Shown here: piece after piece, positions 1 through 9,726 of the stretch | How the letters are laid out: every line of letters starts with the position of its first letter | Numbering within the stretch: the first letter of the stretch is position 1 | Assembly (NCBI GenBank): GCA_029251785.1 | Contig: JAQXCQ010000190.1 | Coordinates: forward strand, 1-58,971 | Direction of reading: 5' to 3' | Source: Maricaulis sp. | Lineage (GTDB): Bacteria > Pseudomonadota > Alphaproteobacteria > Caulobacterales > Maricaulaceae | DNA: 58,971 nucleotides | The notes under the pieces: generated by a model | Told to the model about the DNA's origin: nothing | Database searches by the model: none | Seen by the model: the letters and a program-made list of their open reading frames with translations, nothing else | Position numbers and translations under genes: made by a program

Positions 1-30
1 TAGCGTGTACGAGCGAAGAGGACAGTGACA

Positions 31-606
31 ATGAAACGACTCGCAATCCTATTGGCCACATCAAGCATGATGGTCTCCTGCGCAACCGACACAAATGCCG
101 GTCGCGGTAGCGCTCCCGAAGTTATCTATGTGCACGACACGGCCGTCGAAAACTCGATGCAAGTCTGTGAAGTGTCAACGCTTGCCGAGCAACGCTTGGC
201 AATGCTCGATGAAGCACACAGCTATCGAGAAACGATTGCCCAGGCCCAGTATGGCAGCGATACCAATCTGCAGACCCAGGTGATCGAGCTTGTTGCGGCG
301 TTTGAGACGGATCTGGACGCGTCCTACCGGTTCGCGACGACTTCCTGCCGTACTTACAATATTTGCTTGCAGGAAAATGGTTTCGGCGAAAACACGTGCC
401 GGCAAACCGCGGAAATGTGGCGCGACAGTCAAACCCGTTTCCACGAATTGTCCGCCATGCTCGCTGAAGTTCGCGAGCGCATCGCCCGGTCATGCGGTGA
501 TTGTAGCACCGGCAGAGCTCATCACGGCCGGGGTCATCATGCCAGCAATAATGGTCGCGGAGACGCCCGGGTGGGTTCGATTTTCTCAAGCGGCACCGGA
601 AACTAA
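31..606 (+). CDS. putative lipoprotein of unknown function
   Basis: The protein (191 aa) begins with a short basic, hydrophobic leader ending in MMVSC, a plausible lipobox, so it is probably a lipid-anchored envelope protein. The mature part is mostly helical and charged, with scattered cysteines, including an SCGDC cluster near residue 155. The tail is rich in His, Gly and Arg. I recognise no family. ATG 31 is chosen over an in-frame GTG at 25 because AGAGGA lies 8 bases upstream of the ATG. The next gene starts 3 bases after its stop, so the two are probably co-transcribed. The function is unknown. Confidence 0.72.
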   Translation: MKRLAILLATSSMMVSCATDTNAGRGSAPEVIYVHDTAVENSMQVCEVSTLAEQRLAMLDEAHSYRETIAQAQYGSDTNLQTQVIELVAAFETDLDASYRFATTSCRTYNICLQENGFGENTCRQTAEMWRDSQTRFHELSAMLAEVRERIARSCGDCSTGRAHHGRGHHASNNGRGDARVGSIFSSGTGN

Positions 607-609
607 TTA

Positions 610-987
610 GTGAAACAGGCGGCAGCCCACATCGGAGGCTGCCAGTGTGGACGATCGTCGTTTGACGTCACCGGTACACCCAAATTTGTCGCCCACTGCC
701 ATTGTCGAGATTGCCGACGGGCAACTGGCGCGCCGTTCGTGACATGGGTTGGCTGGCTTGATCATCAAGTTGAATGGATTGGGCAGCCGCGGAGCCAATA
801 CTCGAGTTCTGCCGGTGTGGCGCGTGGCTTTTGCGCGCAATGCGGCAGTCCGCTCAGCTATCAAGGCAGAAAATGGCCCGGTGAGACTCATCTTGTGGTC
901 GGGGCCTTCGAGGATGCGGACGCTTTTGAACCGAACGGCGAGGTGTTTGCCGACGAAGCCTTGCATTGGGTGAAAACTAAGGATTAG
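610..987 (+). CDS. GFA (glutathione-dependent formaldehyde-activating)/CENP-V family zinc protein
   Basis: This 125-residue protein carries the zinc-binding cysteine pattern of the GFA/CENP-V fold: GGCQCG near residue 10, CHCRDC near residue 30 and CAQCG near residue 75. Family members are small cytoplasmic proteins. One member (Gfa) was linked to S-hydroxymethylglutathione formation, but most are uncharacterised, so no reaction is assigned. It starts with GTG 3 bases after the upstream stop and has no clear Shine-Dalgarno sequence, which suggests translational coupling. No later start precedes the first Cys motif. It converges on the peroxiredoxin gene with a 21-base gap. Confidence 0.85.
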   Translation: MKQAAAHIGGCQCGRSSFDVTGTPKFVAHCHCRDCRRATGAPFVTWVGWLDHQVEWIGQPRSQYSSSAGVARGFCAQCGSPLSYQGRKWPGETHLVVGAFEDADAFEPNGEVFADEALHWVKTKD

Positions 988-1008
988 GCCCGGTGATTTT
1001 TGAGCGTT

Positions 1009-1545
1009 TTATTCGGTCCCTGCGCTCTGCAAGTCCTGCAATGCCTGTAAGGTCCCTGAGACATGTTCATTCGGGCTCATATCGGAATGCGTGAAGACGA
1101 TCATCGCGTCTTCATCGATCACGAATGAGCTGCGATCCGACCAGCCCGGGCGGGCCAGCAATCGCACTTCATAATCAGCTAGAATGGAGCCCTCCGCCGC
1201 GACGACCGGGAACGCGCTGGCGCAATGCGCCTCGGAAAATTCTTGCAGGCGATCTGTATTGCCTCCGGTCACACCAATCAAAGTGGCGCCGGCGGCCTCA
1301 AAGTCAGCCGCGGATTGAGCAAACAGGGCCGCTTCGATATTGCATCCCGATGTAAACGCCGCCGGAAAAAAGTAGAGCACAACAGGCCCTTCACTCAGGG
1401 CGTCGGCGAGATCGAAGCTGAAGGCTTCCCCGCCAAGATATCCATCGGCTTCAAAATTCGGCGCGACGTCCCCTATTTCAAGATCTGCCAAGGCAGGGGC
1501 TGAGAGCAGCATGGCTGCAATCGTGCTGATGACCAGGTTTTTCAT
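1009..1545 (-). CDS. exported peroxiredoxin (AhpC/TSA, thioredoxin fold)
   Basis: The first ~20 residues form a Sec signal peptide ending APALA, so the enzyme should act in the periplasm. The body follows the peroxiredoxin pattern: a GDVAPNFEA opening, then a strand running into PAAFTSGC, where the TxxC motif marks the peroxidatic Cys, and a later conserved Arg (SDRSSFVID). A second Cys (AHCASAF) could be the resolving residue. The expected role is thiol-dependent reduction of hydrogen peroxide or organic peroxides. A CGGAG ribosome site precedes the ATG. At 178 aa including the leader it is of usual size. lepA lies 81 bases upstream on the same strand. Confidence 0.88.
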   Translation of the reverse strand: MKNLVISTIAAMLLSAPALADLEIGDVAPNFEADGYLGGEAFSFDLADALSEGPVVLYFFPAAFTSGCNIEAALFAQSAADFEAAGATLIGVTGGNTDRLQEFSEAHCASAFPVVAAEGSILADYEVRLLARPGWSDRSSFVIDEDAMIVFTHSDMSPNEHVSGTLQALQDLQSAGTE

Positions 1546-1626
1546 GGCAGTCTCCGTAAAGCGAGGAATGAGTATTGCCTGCTTGTGTCAAACTGTCACC
1601 TCCTAAAGCCAATGCGAGATTTCAGT

Positions 1627-3435
1627 TTAATTGTCGTCCATTTTCAATGCGGCGATAAAGGCAGATTGCGGGATTTGGACACGACCAAATTCACGCATTT
1701 TCTTTTTACCTTTTTTCTGCTTGTCGAGGAGCTTCCGCTTGCGGCTGGCATCACCGCCGTAACATTTGGCGGTCACATCTTTGCGCATCGCAGATAAAGT
1801 TTCCCGAGCGATTACCCGGCCCCCCAGGGCAGCCTGAATCGGAATTTTGAACATGTGACGGGGAATCAGCTCCTTGAGCTTCTCACACATCGAGCGGCCG
1901 CGGGCTTCAGCCCGGCCTTTGTGGACGACCATGGAGAGGGCATCGACCGGCTCGTCATTAACCAGAATGGACATTTTGGTCAGATCACCTTCGCGGTTGG
2001 CAAACCAGGCATAATCGAAACTGGCATAACCGGCCGTGACGGATTTTAAACGGTCATAAAAGTCGAACACTACTTCATTGAGGGGCAATTCATAGATCAG
2101 CATGGCCCGGCTACCGGCATAGGTCAGCTCGACTTGCACGCCGCGCCTGTCCTGGCAGAGCTTGAGGACGCCGCCCAAATATTCGTCAGGTACGAGGATG
2201 GTGGCCTTGATCCAGGGTTCGGCGATCGACTCGATATGAACCGGGTCTGGCATGTCCGCTGGATTATGGAGTTCGATCAGCGTGCCGTCATTCATTGAGA
2301 TCTGATAAACCACTGAGGGTGCAGTTGTAATGAGCTCAATATTGTATTCGCGCTCCAGCCGTTCGCGGATAACTTCCAGGTGCAGCAGTCCTAGGAAGCC
2401 ACAGCGGAAACCAAAACCTAGCGCCGCGGATGTCTCCATTTCAAAGGAGAAGCTGGCATCGTTAAGAGCAAGCTTTTCAATGGAATCCCGTAGGTCTTCG
2501 AATTCGGCACTATCGACGGGGAACAAACCACAGAACACAACGGGCTGAGCGGGTTTGAAGCCTTTCAGAGGCTCATCTGCCGGTCGCCGGTCTTCAGTGA
2601 TGGTATCGCCAACCCGCGCGTCGCGGACTTGTTTGATGGAGGCGTTCAGAAAGCCGAGCTCGCCCGGGCCGAGCGCATCCACGTTTTCAATTTTCGGACG
2701 GAACACACCAACGCCATCGACGGGATAGGCGGCTTCGGTTCCCATCAGGCGGACCCGCATCCCCTTTTTCAGAGTGCCTTCAACCACACGAACCAGACAG
2801 ATCACACCCAGATATTGATCATACCAGCTATCCACCAGCATCGCCTTGAGTGGGGCTTCAGGGTCGCCTTCCTCTGGCGAGGGCAGGCGCGTCACGACAG
2901 CTTCGAGCACGTCCTTGATCCCGATACCGGTCTTGGCAGAAATCTCTACAGCTTCGGACGCATCAATGCCGATCACGTCCTCAATCTGAGCGCGAACACG
3001 ATCCGGCTCTGCCGCTGGCAGATCAATTTTATTGAGCACGGGGACAATTTCGTGATCGACTTCGATCGCTTGATAAACATTGGCGAGAGTCTGCGCCTCA
3101 ACGCCCTGCGAAGCATCCACGACCAGCAATGATCCCTCGCACGCGGCCAGAGATCGATTGACCTCATAGGCGAAATCGACATGCCCCGGGGTGTCGATCA
3201 AATTCAGAATGTAGGTCTCACCATCATCGGCCTTGTAGTCCAAACGGACGGTTTGCGCCTTGATGGTGATGCCGCGTTCCTGCTCGAGTTCCATATTGTC
3301 CAAGACTTGTTTGGACATCTCACGGTCCGACAAGGCACCGGTGAACTGAATCAGCCGATCTGCCAGAGTGGACTTGCCGTGGTCGATATGGGCCACGATG
3401 GAAAAATTGCGTATGCGGGATTGATTTGTAGACAT
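1627..3435 (-). CDS. lepA: elongation factor 4 (LepA), ribosomal back-translocase GTPase
   Basis: LepA is a translational GTPase that binds the ribosome and affects initiation and elongation fidelity. The protein (602 aa, the normal length) shows G1 [27 protein letters not shown] and NKIDLPAA, followed by the EF-G-like domains and the LepA-specific C-terminal region, ending [15 protein letters not shown]. The frame stays open for 72 codons further upstream. ATG 3435 ([20 protein letters not shown]) fits the universally conserved start of the family, so the extension is taken as untranslated. No strong Shine-Dalgarno sequence is visible. Confidence 0.97.
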   Translation of the reverse strand: MSTNQSRIRNFSIVAHIDHGKSTLADRLIQFTGALSDREMSKQVLDNMELEQERGITIKAQTVRLDYKADDGETYILNLIDTPGHVDFAYEVNRSLAACEGSLLVVDASQGVEAQTLANVYQAIEVDHEIVPVLNKIDLPAAEPDRVRAQIEDVIGIDASEAVEISAKTGIGIKDVLEAVVTRLPSPEEGDPEAPLKAMLVDSWYDQYLGVICLVRVVEGTLKKGMRVRLMGTEAAYPVDGVGVFRPKIENVDALGPGELGFLNASIKQVRDARVGDTITEDRRPADEPLKGFKPAQPVVFCGLFPVDSAEFEDLRDSIEKLALNDASFSFEMETSAALGFGFRCGFLGLLHLEVIRERLEREYNIELITTAPSVVYQISMNDGTLIELHNPADMPDPVHIESIAEPWIKATILVPDEYLGGVLKLCQDRRGVQVELTYAGSRAMLIYELPLNEVVFDFYDRLKSVTAGYASFDYAWFANREGDLTKMSILVNDEPVDALSMVVHKGRAEARGRSMCEKLKELIPRHMFKIPIQAALGGRVIARETLSAMRKDVTAKCYGGDASRKRKLLDKQKKGKKKMREFGRVQIPQSAFIAALKMDDN

Positions 3436-3571
3436 GGGCGGGGAGGTAGCATTGGCAGACGCGTTGGCCAAGCGTGCAACGCCGGAGATCGCGAAATTAC
3501 TGAAGTTCCCTGATCCTGCCGTCTCTCCCGGTGAGCTGGGTTTCGGGCGGCACCGCCTTGTAAACAAGCGA

Positions 3572-3599
3572 ACGGCCGAAGGATAACTCCTCCGGCCGT
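3572..3599 (-). terminator. likely intrinsic terminator after the M3 peptidase gene
   Basis: A 12-bp stem with one mismatch (ACGGCCGAAGGA / TCCTCCGGCCGT) and a 4-base TAAC loop lies 24 bases past the stop of the minus-strand peptidase gene. On that strand the stem is followed by TCGCTTGTTT, a moderate T-rich run. It separates the peptidase gene from lepA. Confidence 0.6.
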
Positions 3600-3622
3600 C
3601 CACCAATTCGTGATGTTTATGT

Positions 3623-5797
3623 CTATTCGGGAACCGGGAATCCACGGTCACGCATCAGGGCCGATACTTCGGCATCGCGCCCGCGGAACGCACGATAGGC
3701 GTCAGCAGGATCGATGGAATTGCGCGGAGCAAACAGATTGTCGACCAATCGCGCAGCGACTTCTGGATCATAATACCCACCCGGAGCTTCTTCAAACGCC
3801 TGCGCGGCATCCGAGGTCAGCACATCAGCCCACATATAGCCGTAATACCCGGTGGCATATCCTTCACTCGAGAAGATGTGGTTGAATTGAGTAGAGCGGT
3901 GACGCATGACGATTTCATTCGGCATTCCCAATTCTTCGAGCGTTTCACGCTCGAAGCTGTCGACGTCAAGATCGGTCGGGTCCATCGTGTGATAGCGCAT
4001 GTCCATTAAGGCAGACGCCAAATATTCGCCCGTCGAGAAGCCCTGGTTGAAATTGGCTGCTGCGCGAATTCGATTGACCAATTCTGCAGGAATTGGCTCG
4101 CCGGTTTCAACATGCACCAGATAATTATTGATCACACGGTCCGTCAATAACCAGCGTTCCAGTAATTGAGACTGAAACTCGGTATAGTCCCGAACACCAC
4201 CATTGAGTGTTGGATAAGCCACGTTTGAAGACAGGCCGTGCAGCGCGTGACCAAACTCGTGGAAGAATGTTTCCGCGTCCGACCAGGAAACCAAAACCGG
4301 TTCCCCGGGAGCCCCGGCAACAAAATTTGAATTATTGGTCGCTAGGACGTTTTGCTGACCGTCAAAGGTGGTGTGGCTGCGGAACGAATTGGCCCAGGCT
4401 CCGGAGCGTTTGCCTTGTCTTGCGAATGGATCAAGATACCAGATACCAACATGGTCTCCGCTCTCGCGATCTGTCACCTCCCAAACGTGAACATCTTCAT
4501 GCCAAACAGGAACGGTGCCGTCTTCAAGCGCCGTAAACTGGAAACCAAATAGCTCACCGGCTACATCGAACATGGCTTCACGCAGATTGTCGAGCTGCAG
4601 GTATTGGCGTACCTCTTCGCTGTCCAGATCGTAGCGGTCCCGGCGCACTTTCTCCGCGTAAAAACGATAATCCCAGGGGGCGATCGTTATGTTGGCACCC
4701 TCGGCGTCCGCCATCGACTGCATGTCGGCGACTTCTTCACCAATGCGGGCCACAGCGGCCGGCCAAACCGCCTCCATAAGTTCAAGAGCACGCTCGGGCG
4801 TCCCCGCCATCCGATTACCCAATCGCCATTGGGCGTAATTATCGAAGCCAAGTAGGGCGACACGCTCATCTCGCAAGATGAGAATTTGCCGGATCAGGTC
4901 GTTATTGTCGAACGCGTCACCATTATCACCGCGATTGTAATAGGTATTCCAAACCTGCTCGCGTAACGCGCGATTCTCCGAATAGGTCAGGAAAGGATCC
5001 ATAGACGACCGCGTATTGGTGATTGCATACTCGCCGTCACGTCCCCGTTCTGTCGCCGCCGCCGCCGCGGCCTGGATGATGCCATCAGACAATCCTTCAA
5101 GCTGGTCGGCACCCAGATAAGTCACATATGTGCTTTCATCGTTCAGCACGTTATTGGCGAAAGTCTGATGCAGACCGGACAATTCTTCATTGATCGCCGC
5201 ATAACGGGCGGCAGCATCCCCTTCAAGGGTTGCGCCATTACGGGCAAAACCGTCATATCGTAGCTGCACGACACGCTGTTGGTCAGGGCGCAGGCTCGCC
5301 ATCTCATCGCCATCATGGACCGCCTGAACGCGGGCGAAAAGTGCTGCATTCTGCGTGATCTGTGACCCGTAAGCGGAGAGCATAGGCGCTAGCTCACCAT
5401 TGATATCCCGGAATTCTTGAGTCGACATGTTGCGAGACCAGATGCCCCGGTAGGACTGAGCGCGACCGAGGGCCTGACCAGCGCGCTCCATAGCGACGAT
5501 AGTGTTTTCAAAAGTCGCTGGCTCCGGGTTATTGGCGATGGCCTCGATTTCAGTGAGACTCAACGCGATACCTTCCTCGATTGCCGCGCGCAGATCACCC
5601 AGCGTCGCTTCATCGAAATTGGGTGTGCCCTGGAAGGGGCCAGTCCACTCAGCCAGCAAAACATTGTCAGACATGGTCATAGCGGCCTCTTGCGTCACGC
5701 CGGTATCGGTGTGTTCGCCGTCCCCGGTTGTTTCGGCGGAGCAGGCTGCCAGCAAAAGTGCGGAAGCGCTGACGGTTATCATCATAAGTTTAGTCAT
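3623..5797 (-). CDS. M3 family zinc metallopeptidase lipoprotein (Dcp-like peptidyl dipeptidase)
   Basis: The product (724 aa) is a thimet/Dcp-type oligopeptidase, expected to cleave short peptides or remove C-terminal dipeptides. The zinc motif HEFGH is at residues 513-517 and the third ligand is likely the Glu in SQLLERW near 547. Unlike cytoplasmic E. coli-type homologues it has a signal peptide ending LLLAAC, with Cys19 as lipidation site. It should therefore sit on the periplasmic side of a membrane, and peptide scavenging or leader-peptide turnover are plausible roles. GGGGAA precedes the ATG. The gene is divergent from eipA across 217 bases. Confidence 0.93.
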   Translation of the reverse strand: MTKLMMITVSASALLLAACSAETTGDGEHTDTGVTQEAAMTMSDNVLLAEWTGPFQGTPNFDEATLGDLRAAIEEGIALSLTEIEAIANNPEPATFENTIVAMERAGQALGRAQSYRGIWSRNMSTQEFRDINGELAPMLSAYGSQITQNAALFARVQAVHDGDEMASLRPDQQRVVQLRYDGFARNGATLEGDAAARYAAINEELSGLHQTFANNVLNDESTYVTYLGADQLEGLSDGIIQAAAAAATERGRDGEYAITNTRSSMDPFLTYSENRALREQVWNTYYNRGDNGDAFDNNDLIRQILILRDERVALLGFDNYAQWRLGNRMAGTPERALELMEAVWPAAVARIGEEVADMQSMADAEGANITIAPWDYRFYAEKVRRDRYDLDSEEVRQYLQLDNLREAMFDVAGELFGFQFTALEDGTVPVWHEDVHVWEVTDRESGDHVGIWYLDPFARQGKRSGAWANSFRSHTTFDGQQNVLATNNSNFVAGAPGEPVLVSWSDAETFFHEFGHALHGLSSNVAYPTLNGGVRDYTEFQSQLLERWLLTDRVINNYLVHVETGEPIPAELVNRIRAAANFNQGFSTGEYLASALMDMRYHTMDPTDLDVDSFERETLEELGMPNEIVMRHRSTQFNHIFSSEGYATGYYGYMWADVLTSDAAQAFEEAPGGYYDPEVAARLVDNLFAPRNSIDPADAYRAFRGRDAEVSALMRDRGFPVPE

Positions 5798-6014
5798 GGA
5801 AAATTCCCCAAAAAATTGTTGGCAGCAACATACAGAAATTGCGGGCGGTCCGACATTACCATTTCACCATGTGACTGCACATCTCCGTGTGATCGGCGCG
5901 GTGGGGTGGGTGAGGTAATCTTGAAAATTAATCATCTGCTAACCTCTTTGCCGCGCTCTGGCCCTAGTCGTGTCGCACAAGCACGACTTTGTTGATCTCT
6001 CGGAGTAATCGGCC

Positions 6015-6617
6015 ATGCGCTTTCTGATCGCCATTTTTTCAACCCTGATATTGGGACTCGGACTGCCGGCCGGTGTGTCAGCGCAGGAGCCAGAGCCGGA
6101 ATACGGTCAGCCAAGCGAGTATTCCGAACCAATTGATTCCTATTCCGAAGATGAAATTACTGACGCAGTGACCGACTTTTTCGGCGTCACGGCCGAAGCC
6201 GCAGCTAGTGTTCTGGAGCGCGTGTTCTCGGATCTTGGCAGACCGGTTGGGTATATCGCCGGTGAGGAAGTTTCCGGCGCGGTTGGAATCGGCCTGCGTT
6301 ACGGCGAAGGATATTTGACGCTGCGAAACGGTGAACGTCACAAAGTGTACTGGCGCGGTCCCTCGGTGGGCTGGGATGCGGGTGGAAACGCCAGCCGGGT
6401 TTTCGTCCTTGTCTACAATCTCGATAATGTAGATCGCCTCTACCAGCGATACCCTGGTGTGGAAGGCACAGCGTATTTGGTCGCCGGCATGGGCGTCAAT
6501 TATCAGCGCGCCGATGATGTGACACTTGCCCCGATTCGTTCGGGCGTCGGTCTCCGAGCGGGAGCAAATGTCGGATATTTGGCCTATTCCCGCCGCCGGG
6601 CCTGGTTGCCCTTCTAG
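6015..6617 (+). CDS. eipA: EipA/DUF1134 family envelope integrity protein
   Basis: This 200-residue exported protein has a signal peptide (cleavage near VSAQEP), a short acidic Glu/Pro/Tyr-rich linker, and then the DUF1134 domain. Recognisable stretches include GIGLRYGEGYLTLRNG, WRGPSVGWDAGGNASRVF and a C-terminal GVGLRAGANVGYLAY segment. In Brucella the family member EipA supports cell-envelope integrity, and the family is confined mostly to alphaproteobacteria. The exact molecular activity is not known. GGAG lies 9 bases before the ATG. The stop shares one base with the GTG of the next gene (TAGTG), so translation is coupled. Confidence 0.88.
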   Translation: MRFLIAIFSTLILGLGLPAGVSAQEPEPEYGQPSEYSEPIDSYSEDEITDAVTDFFGVTAEAAASVLERVFSDLGRPVGYIAGEEVSGAVGIGLRYGEGYLTLRNGERHKVYWRGPSVGWDAGGNASRVFVLVYNLDNVDRLYQRYPGVEGTAYLVAGMGVNYQRADDVTLAPIRSGVGLRAGANVGYLAYSRRRAWLPF

Positions 6618-7138
6618 TGCAAATCCGACCGGCTGAATTCACCGATCATGGTTCAATAGATATTCTGCTCAAGACGGCATTTTCGGGCCCTGACGAAGCG
6701 CGCCTGGTCGTGTCCCTACGAGCGGCCCAAGCTGATGCGCTTGAATTGGTGGCTGAGGCTGATGGTGTCGTGCAAGGGATGGTTTTATTTTCACCGGTGA
6801 CCCTAAAGCCTGATTTGGGCGAGGCGATATTTGGGCTAGGTCTTGCCCCCTTGGCCGTTCTCCCTGCAGTACAAAACCGTGGTATTGGCGGAGCGCTCGT
6901 AGAGGCCGGTCTGGGCTTTATGCGACCGTTGGGCGCACCGTTTTGCGTGCTGTTGGGCGACCCGGCCTATTATCGGCGGTTTGGCTTCCAGCCGGCGCGC
7001 GCCCAGAATTTACATTGGGACAATGATCTCAACGATCAGCACGGGGACGCATTTCAATATCTGAGCCTGGCCCCCGAGAAAATCGGATCATTGTCCGGCG
7101 TCGCAAGCTATCACGCGGCTTTCTCCGCGCTCGAATAA
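6617..7138 (+). CDS. GNAT-family N-acetyltransferase (YhbS-like)
   Basis: The 173-residue protein has a GNAT fold. The acetyl-CoA pyrophosphate-binding segment LAVLPAVQNRGIGGALV matches motif A (Q/R-x-x-G-x-G/A), and the following GDPAYYRRFGFQPA is typical of YhbS-like acetyltransferases. The substrate cannot be predicted. It starts with a GTG overlapping the eipA stop by one base, so it forms a two-gene unit with eipA. Whether the two are functionally related is unknown, since coupled GNAT genes are often incidental neighbours. Confidence 0.88.
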   Translation: MQIRPAEFTDHGSIDILLKTAFSGPDEARLVVSLRAAQADALELVAEADGVVQGMVLFSPVTLKPDLGEAIFGLGLAPLAVLPAVQNRGIGGALVEAGLGFMRPLGAPFCVLLGDPAYYRRFGFQPARAQNLHWDNDLNDQHGDAFQYLSLAPEKIGSLSGVASYHAAFSALE

Positions 7139-7249
7139 CCCGATTGCCTGGATATCGGGACAAACTTGTTAACCTTCCCCCTATCGCACCCACGACGTGT
7201 AATGCCATACTCCCTCCAGATATGCGGTTGAGCGTAAGGGAATAAGTTT

Positions 7250-8587
7250 ATGGACGAATCTTCAATGAGCGGTGTGATCCTGTTGGTGAGCATTGCAGGT
7301 CTGTTCGTCCTGGTTCTTGCGCGCCAGATGCCGTTACAACTCCTCGGGCGTTTGCTTGCACCGATTTTTCGGCCGATCGCGAAACTACTAGGCATCAAGG
7401 CCATCACACGCGCTGGTCCGAGCGGCGTGAAGCCCGCTCATATGGGCCCCAGCGCTTGGGCCGCTTTGTCGAGGGCGTCACGCCCTCAAACCGAGACAGA
7501 GCGCGCCCTTGGTAAGGACTATGCCCATGAAGATCAGCATACCGAACAACACGGTTTGCTCTTTCACTGGGTGAGCGTCGTAGTGGGCTATATTCAGGTG
7601 CCCGGGGAGCTGACCCGCGAGGTTGCCGAAGACTATTACAAGCAGGGCGCACAATTCCTCAATGGACGGGTCAGAATTTCTGCGAATCCGGAAAATCTCT
7701 ATGAGGACGAAGAAGGGGCTCTGATCGCCGATTATTTTCCAGCGGATAATGGCAGTCTCTACCTGCTCAACACGATGCGCAAAACCATCAATTCAAACGT
7801 TCGCAAATTGACCGTTATTTTCTCCACAATCATGGCGACCGTTTTGATTGCCAACCTTGTTTACAACACGGGCGAAATGCTCGATGCCCACGCAGCGCTG
7901 GGGTTGAGCGGGTCATTGGTGCTCGGGCCCTTGGAAATGACTCGGCTGGACATCAATCAGGCGGTGTTCGGTGCACTGACAACGCTCTTGGGTGCGTTCT
8001 TGATGTGGATCATCTACTTTGTCGAATACGTTCCCTACCAGCGAAACAATTTCCGCGAATTGGCCAATTTTATTACTCGGTATTTGGCCCGTCTCAATGA
8101 CCATTTTCGGACCGCGGCCGGGCAAGCGAAATCGGTCACCGTTGGCCAGGAGACAGATGCCGCGAAATTCGCTCACTCGGCTCGTAAATGGCACACAAAC
8201 GTGTTGTGGATCGCATTGCGCATATTTTTCATCGAGAGTTATGTCCGCAATATCATGTTCCAGATGTTGCGAAATTCAGGATATTATCTGGTGTTTGTGC
8301 CTCTATTGTTCACGGCAGTCCTTGCTGGATTGAACCTCGCAATGCCCGAGTTTAATGTCGGTGCACGCATCGCAGATCTTGGACTAATTTTTCTGGCATT
8401 ATTTGTCGTTTTGATCTCGATTTACGCACATTTTCTGCGGCGCTCTATGACCAGTATCGATGAGATAAATCAGGATGAGTGGATCGGCTTCGATAGTCTT
8501 TTGCTGGAAAATGTTCTCGGGGATATCGTCGGTAAATATGCGGAGGACGTTGGCTATTGGAAGAACCGCCTTGGCGGGGGGATCTGA
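7250..8587 (+). CDS. uncharacterised multi-pass membrane protein
   Basis: I do not recognise this 445-residue protein. It has an N-terminal membrane segment (about 8-28), then a soluble stretch of ~150 residues. Two membrane segments follow at about 180-205 and 230-255, then a cytoplasmic-looking loop of ~90 residues with many charged residues (FVEYVPYQRNNFRELANF). Two last segments lie at about 340-365 and 372-398, followed by a soluble tail. No catalytic motif, signal cleavage site or repeat was found. AAGGGA lies 9 bases before the ATG. The stop codon directly abuts the stop of the convergent MerR gene. A channel, scaffold or envelope-stress role cannot be distinguished. Confidence 0.8.
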   Translation: MDESSMSGVILLVSIAGLFVLVLARQMPLQLLGRLLAPIFRPIAKLLGIKAITRAGPSGVKPAHMGPSAWAALSRASRPQTETERALGKDYAHEDQHTEQHGLLFHWVSVVVGYIQVPGELTREVAEDYYKQGAQFLNGRVRISANPENLYEDEEGALIADYFPADNGSLYLLNTMRKTINSNVRKLTVIFSTIMATVLIANLVYNTGEMLDAHAALGLSGSLVLGPLEMTRLDINQAVFGALTTLLGAFLMWIIYFVEYVPYQRNNFRELANFITRYLARLNDHFRTAAGQAKSVTVGQETDAAKFAHSARKWHTNVLWIALRIFFIESYVRNIMFQMLRNSGYYLVFVPLLFTAVLAGLNLAMPEFNVGARIADLGLIFLALFVVLISIYAHFLRRSMTSIDEINQDEWIGFDSLLLENVLGDIVGKYAEDVGYWKNRLGGGI

Positions 8588-9022
8588 TTAGTTTTCCGGC
8601 TTCCAGTGCGCGTGATTGCAGAGAGAGTGATCCGATAGGGTCTCAATGACCCGGCACTCCCCAACGGTACCATGTGCACAGCTTTGAACCATGCGTTTCA
8701 ATTCAGAGCGAAGAGCGCGCAAACCCTTTAATCGTCGTTCCACTTCAACCAATTGTTGGCTGGCAATAGCGTCTGCCGCCTCGCAGGATTGATCCGGATT
8801 GTCCGACAGGGATTGGAGCGCTCGCAAATCCTCTAGGCTGAAACCAAGGTCACGCCCGTGTCTGATGAAGCGCAGACGTTGCAGGTGATGATCAAGATAT
8901 CGCCTTTGCCCTCCCGCGGTCCGGGGAGGTTCGTCCATCAAGCCGATGGTTTCATAATATCGGATGGTAGGTATTTTGACGCCCGAGCGTTTAGACAACG
9001 CGCCGATGGTGATTTCTGACAT
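8588..9022 (-). CDS. MerR-family metal-responsive regulator (ZntR/CadR/PbrR-like)
   Basis: The 144-residue protein has the MerR winged helix at residues 4-70 (IGALSKRSGVKIPTIRYYE) and a long dimerisation helix. Cys80, Cys115 and Cys123 occupy the spacing used by ZntR/CadR/PbrR sensors to bind Zn, Cd or Pb. An extra CNHAH motif sits near the C-terminus. Such regulators distort an over-long promoter spacer when metal binds. It is divergent from a CDF exporter gene, and the shared promoter carries the expected 19-bp spacer. It should therefore activate the exporter and probably autoregulate. The precise metal is inferred only by cysteine pattern. Confidence 0.9.
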   Translation of the reverse strand: MSEITIGALSKRSGVKIPTIRYYETIGLMDEPPRTAGGQRRYLDHHLQRLRFIRHGRDLGFSLEDLRALQSLSDNPDQSCEAADAIASQQLVEVERRLKGLRALRSELKRMVQSCAHGTVGECRVIETLSDHSLCNHAHWKPEN

Positions 9023-9028
9023 TTGCGC

Positions 9029-9059
9029 TTGAACCTCTAGTTACTAGAGGAATTAGGCT
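9029..9059 (+). promoter_or_regulatory. MerR-type promoter/operator for the CDF exporter
   Basis: A -35 box TTGAAC (9029-9034) and a -10 box TAGGCT (9054-9059) are separated by 19 bases instead of 17. The spacer carries the palindrome CCTCTAG-TTA-CTAGAGG (9034-9050). This is the classic MerR-family operator architecture, and the palindrome closely resembles CadR/PbrR sites. It lies 7 bases upstream of the regulator's ATG on the other strand and 32 bases upstream of the exporter ATG. Confidence 0.88.
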
Positions 9060-9090
9060 GCATCTATCGAAATTTTGCAAGGCCGGGTCG

Positions 9091-9711
9091 ATGTCAGGAA
9101 ATTGCGGGGCAACACACACATTTGACGGGTCATCTTCGGGATTTCGACGCGCACTCTTGGTAGTCATCGGCATCAACGCGCTGATGTTTGGCGTAGAGAT
9201 GCTGGCTGGCACCGTCGCGCAATCCCAGGCGCTTAAGGCCGACGCGCTGGATTTCCTTGCTGACACGTTGACCTACGGCCTGTCGCTTTGGGTGATTGGT
9301 AAGCCGCAAAGCTGGCGCACCAATGCTGCCCGCCTTAAGGGTTATAGCTTACTGCTGATGGGTGTGATGGTGTTTTCCCTGGCCGTCTGGCGCGCCGTCT
9401 TTGCGGCAGAGCCACAGGCGGAATTAATGGGGGGAATTGCCCTTTTGGCGTTGGCGGCAAACCTGGCGAGTGTCTTCATTCTGGTACGTTGGAAAGACGG
9501 TGATGCCAACGTCCGTTCTGTTTGGCTTTGTTCGCGAAACGACGCGATTGGCAATGTCGCCGTTTTTGTGTCGGCCGCCGCCGTTTGGCTAACGGGCACG
9601 CACTGGCCCGATATAATTGTGGCGCTGGGTATGTCCGGACTGTTTGTCAGTTCGGCCTTGCAAATCCTGCACAAGGCGGATGAGGAATCGCGCAGCGTAC
9701 CCGGACACTAG
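9091..9711 (+). CDS. CDF-type cation efflux transporter, short form
   Basis: The 206-residue protein shows the six-helix core of cation diffusion facilitators. The metal-site segments are ALKADALDFLAD (helix 2) and SRNDAIGN (helix 5). It exports divalent cations, probably Zn, Cd or Pb given the paired MerR regulator. It ends shortly after helix 6 and lacks the usual ~90-residue cytoplasmic metallochaperone-like domain. The helix 5 site reads D-x3-N instead of the usual H/D-x3-D, so metal preference may differ. It is transcribed from the 19-bp-spacer promoter at 9029-9059 and converges on the ABC exporter gene with a 15-base gap. Confidence 0.85.
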   Translation: MSGNCGATHTFDGSSSGFRRALLVVIGINALMFGVEMLAGTVAQSQALKADALDFLADTLTYGLSLWVIGKPQSWRTNAARLKGYSLLLMGVMVFSLAVWRAVFAAEPQAELMGGIALLALAANLASVFILVRWKDGDANVRSVWLCSRNDAIGNVAVFVSAAAVWLTGTHWPDIIVALGMSGLFVSSALQILHKADEESRSVPGH

Positions 9712-9726
9712 CAGTCTACCCGACCC

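Noticed and set aside
3436-3651. 72-codon N-terminal extension of lepA
   Set aside because: LepA proteins begin at the [20 protein letters not shown] position, and the extension has no family similarity.
5417-5995. 192-residue plus-strand open frame over the start of the M3 peptidase gene
   Set aside because: It overlaps the signal peptide and N-terminus of the peptidase and shows no coding features of its own.
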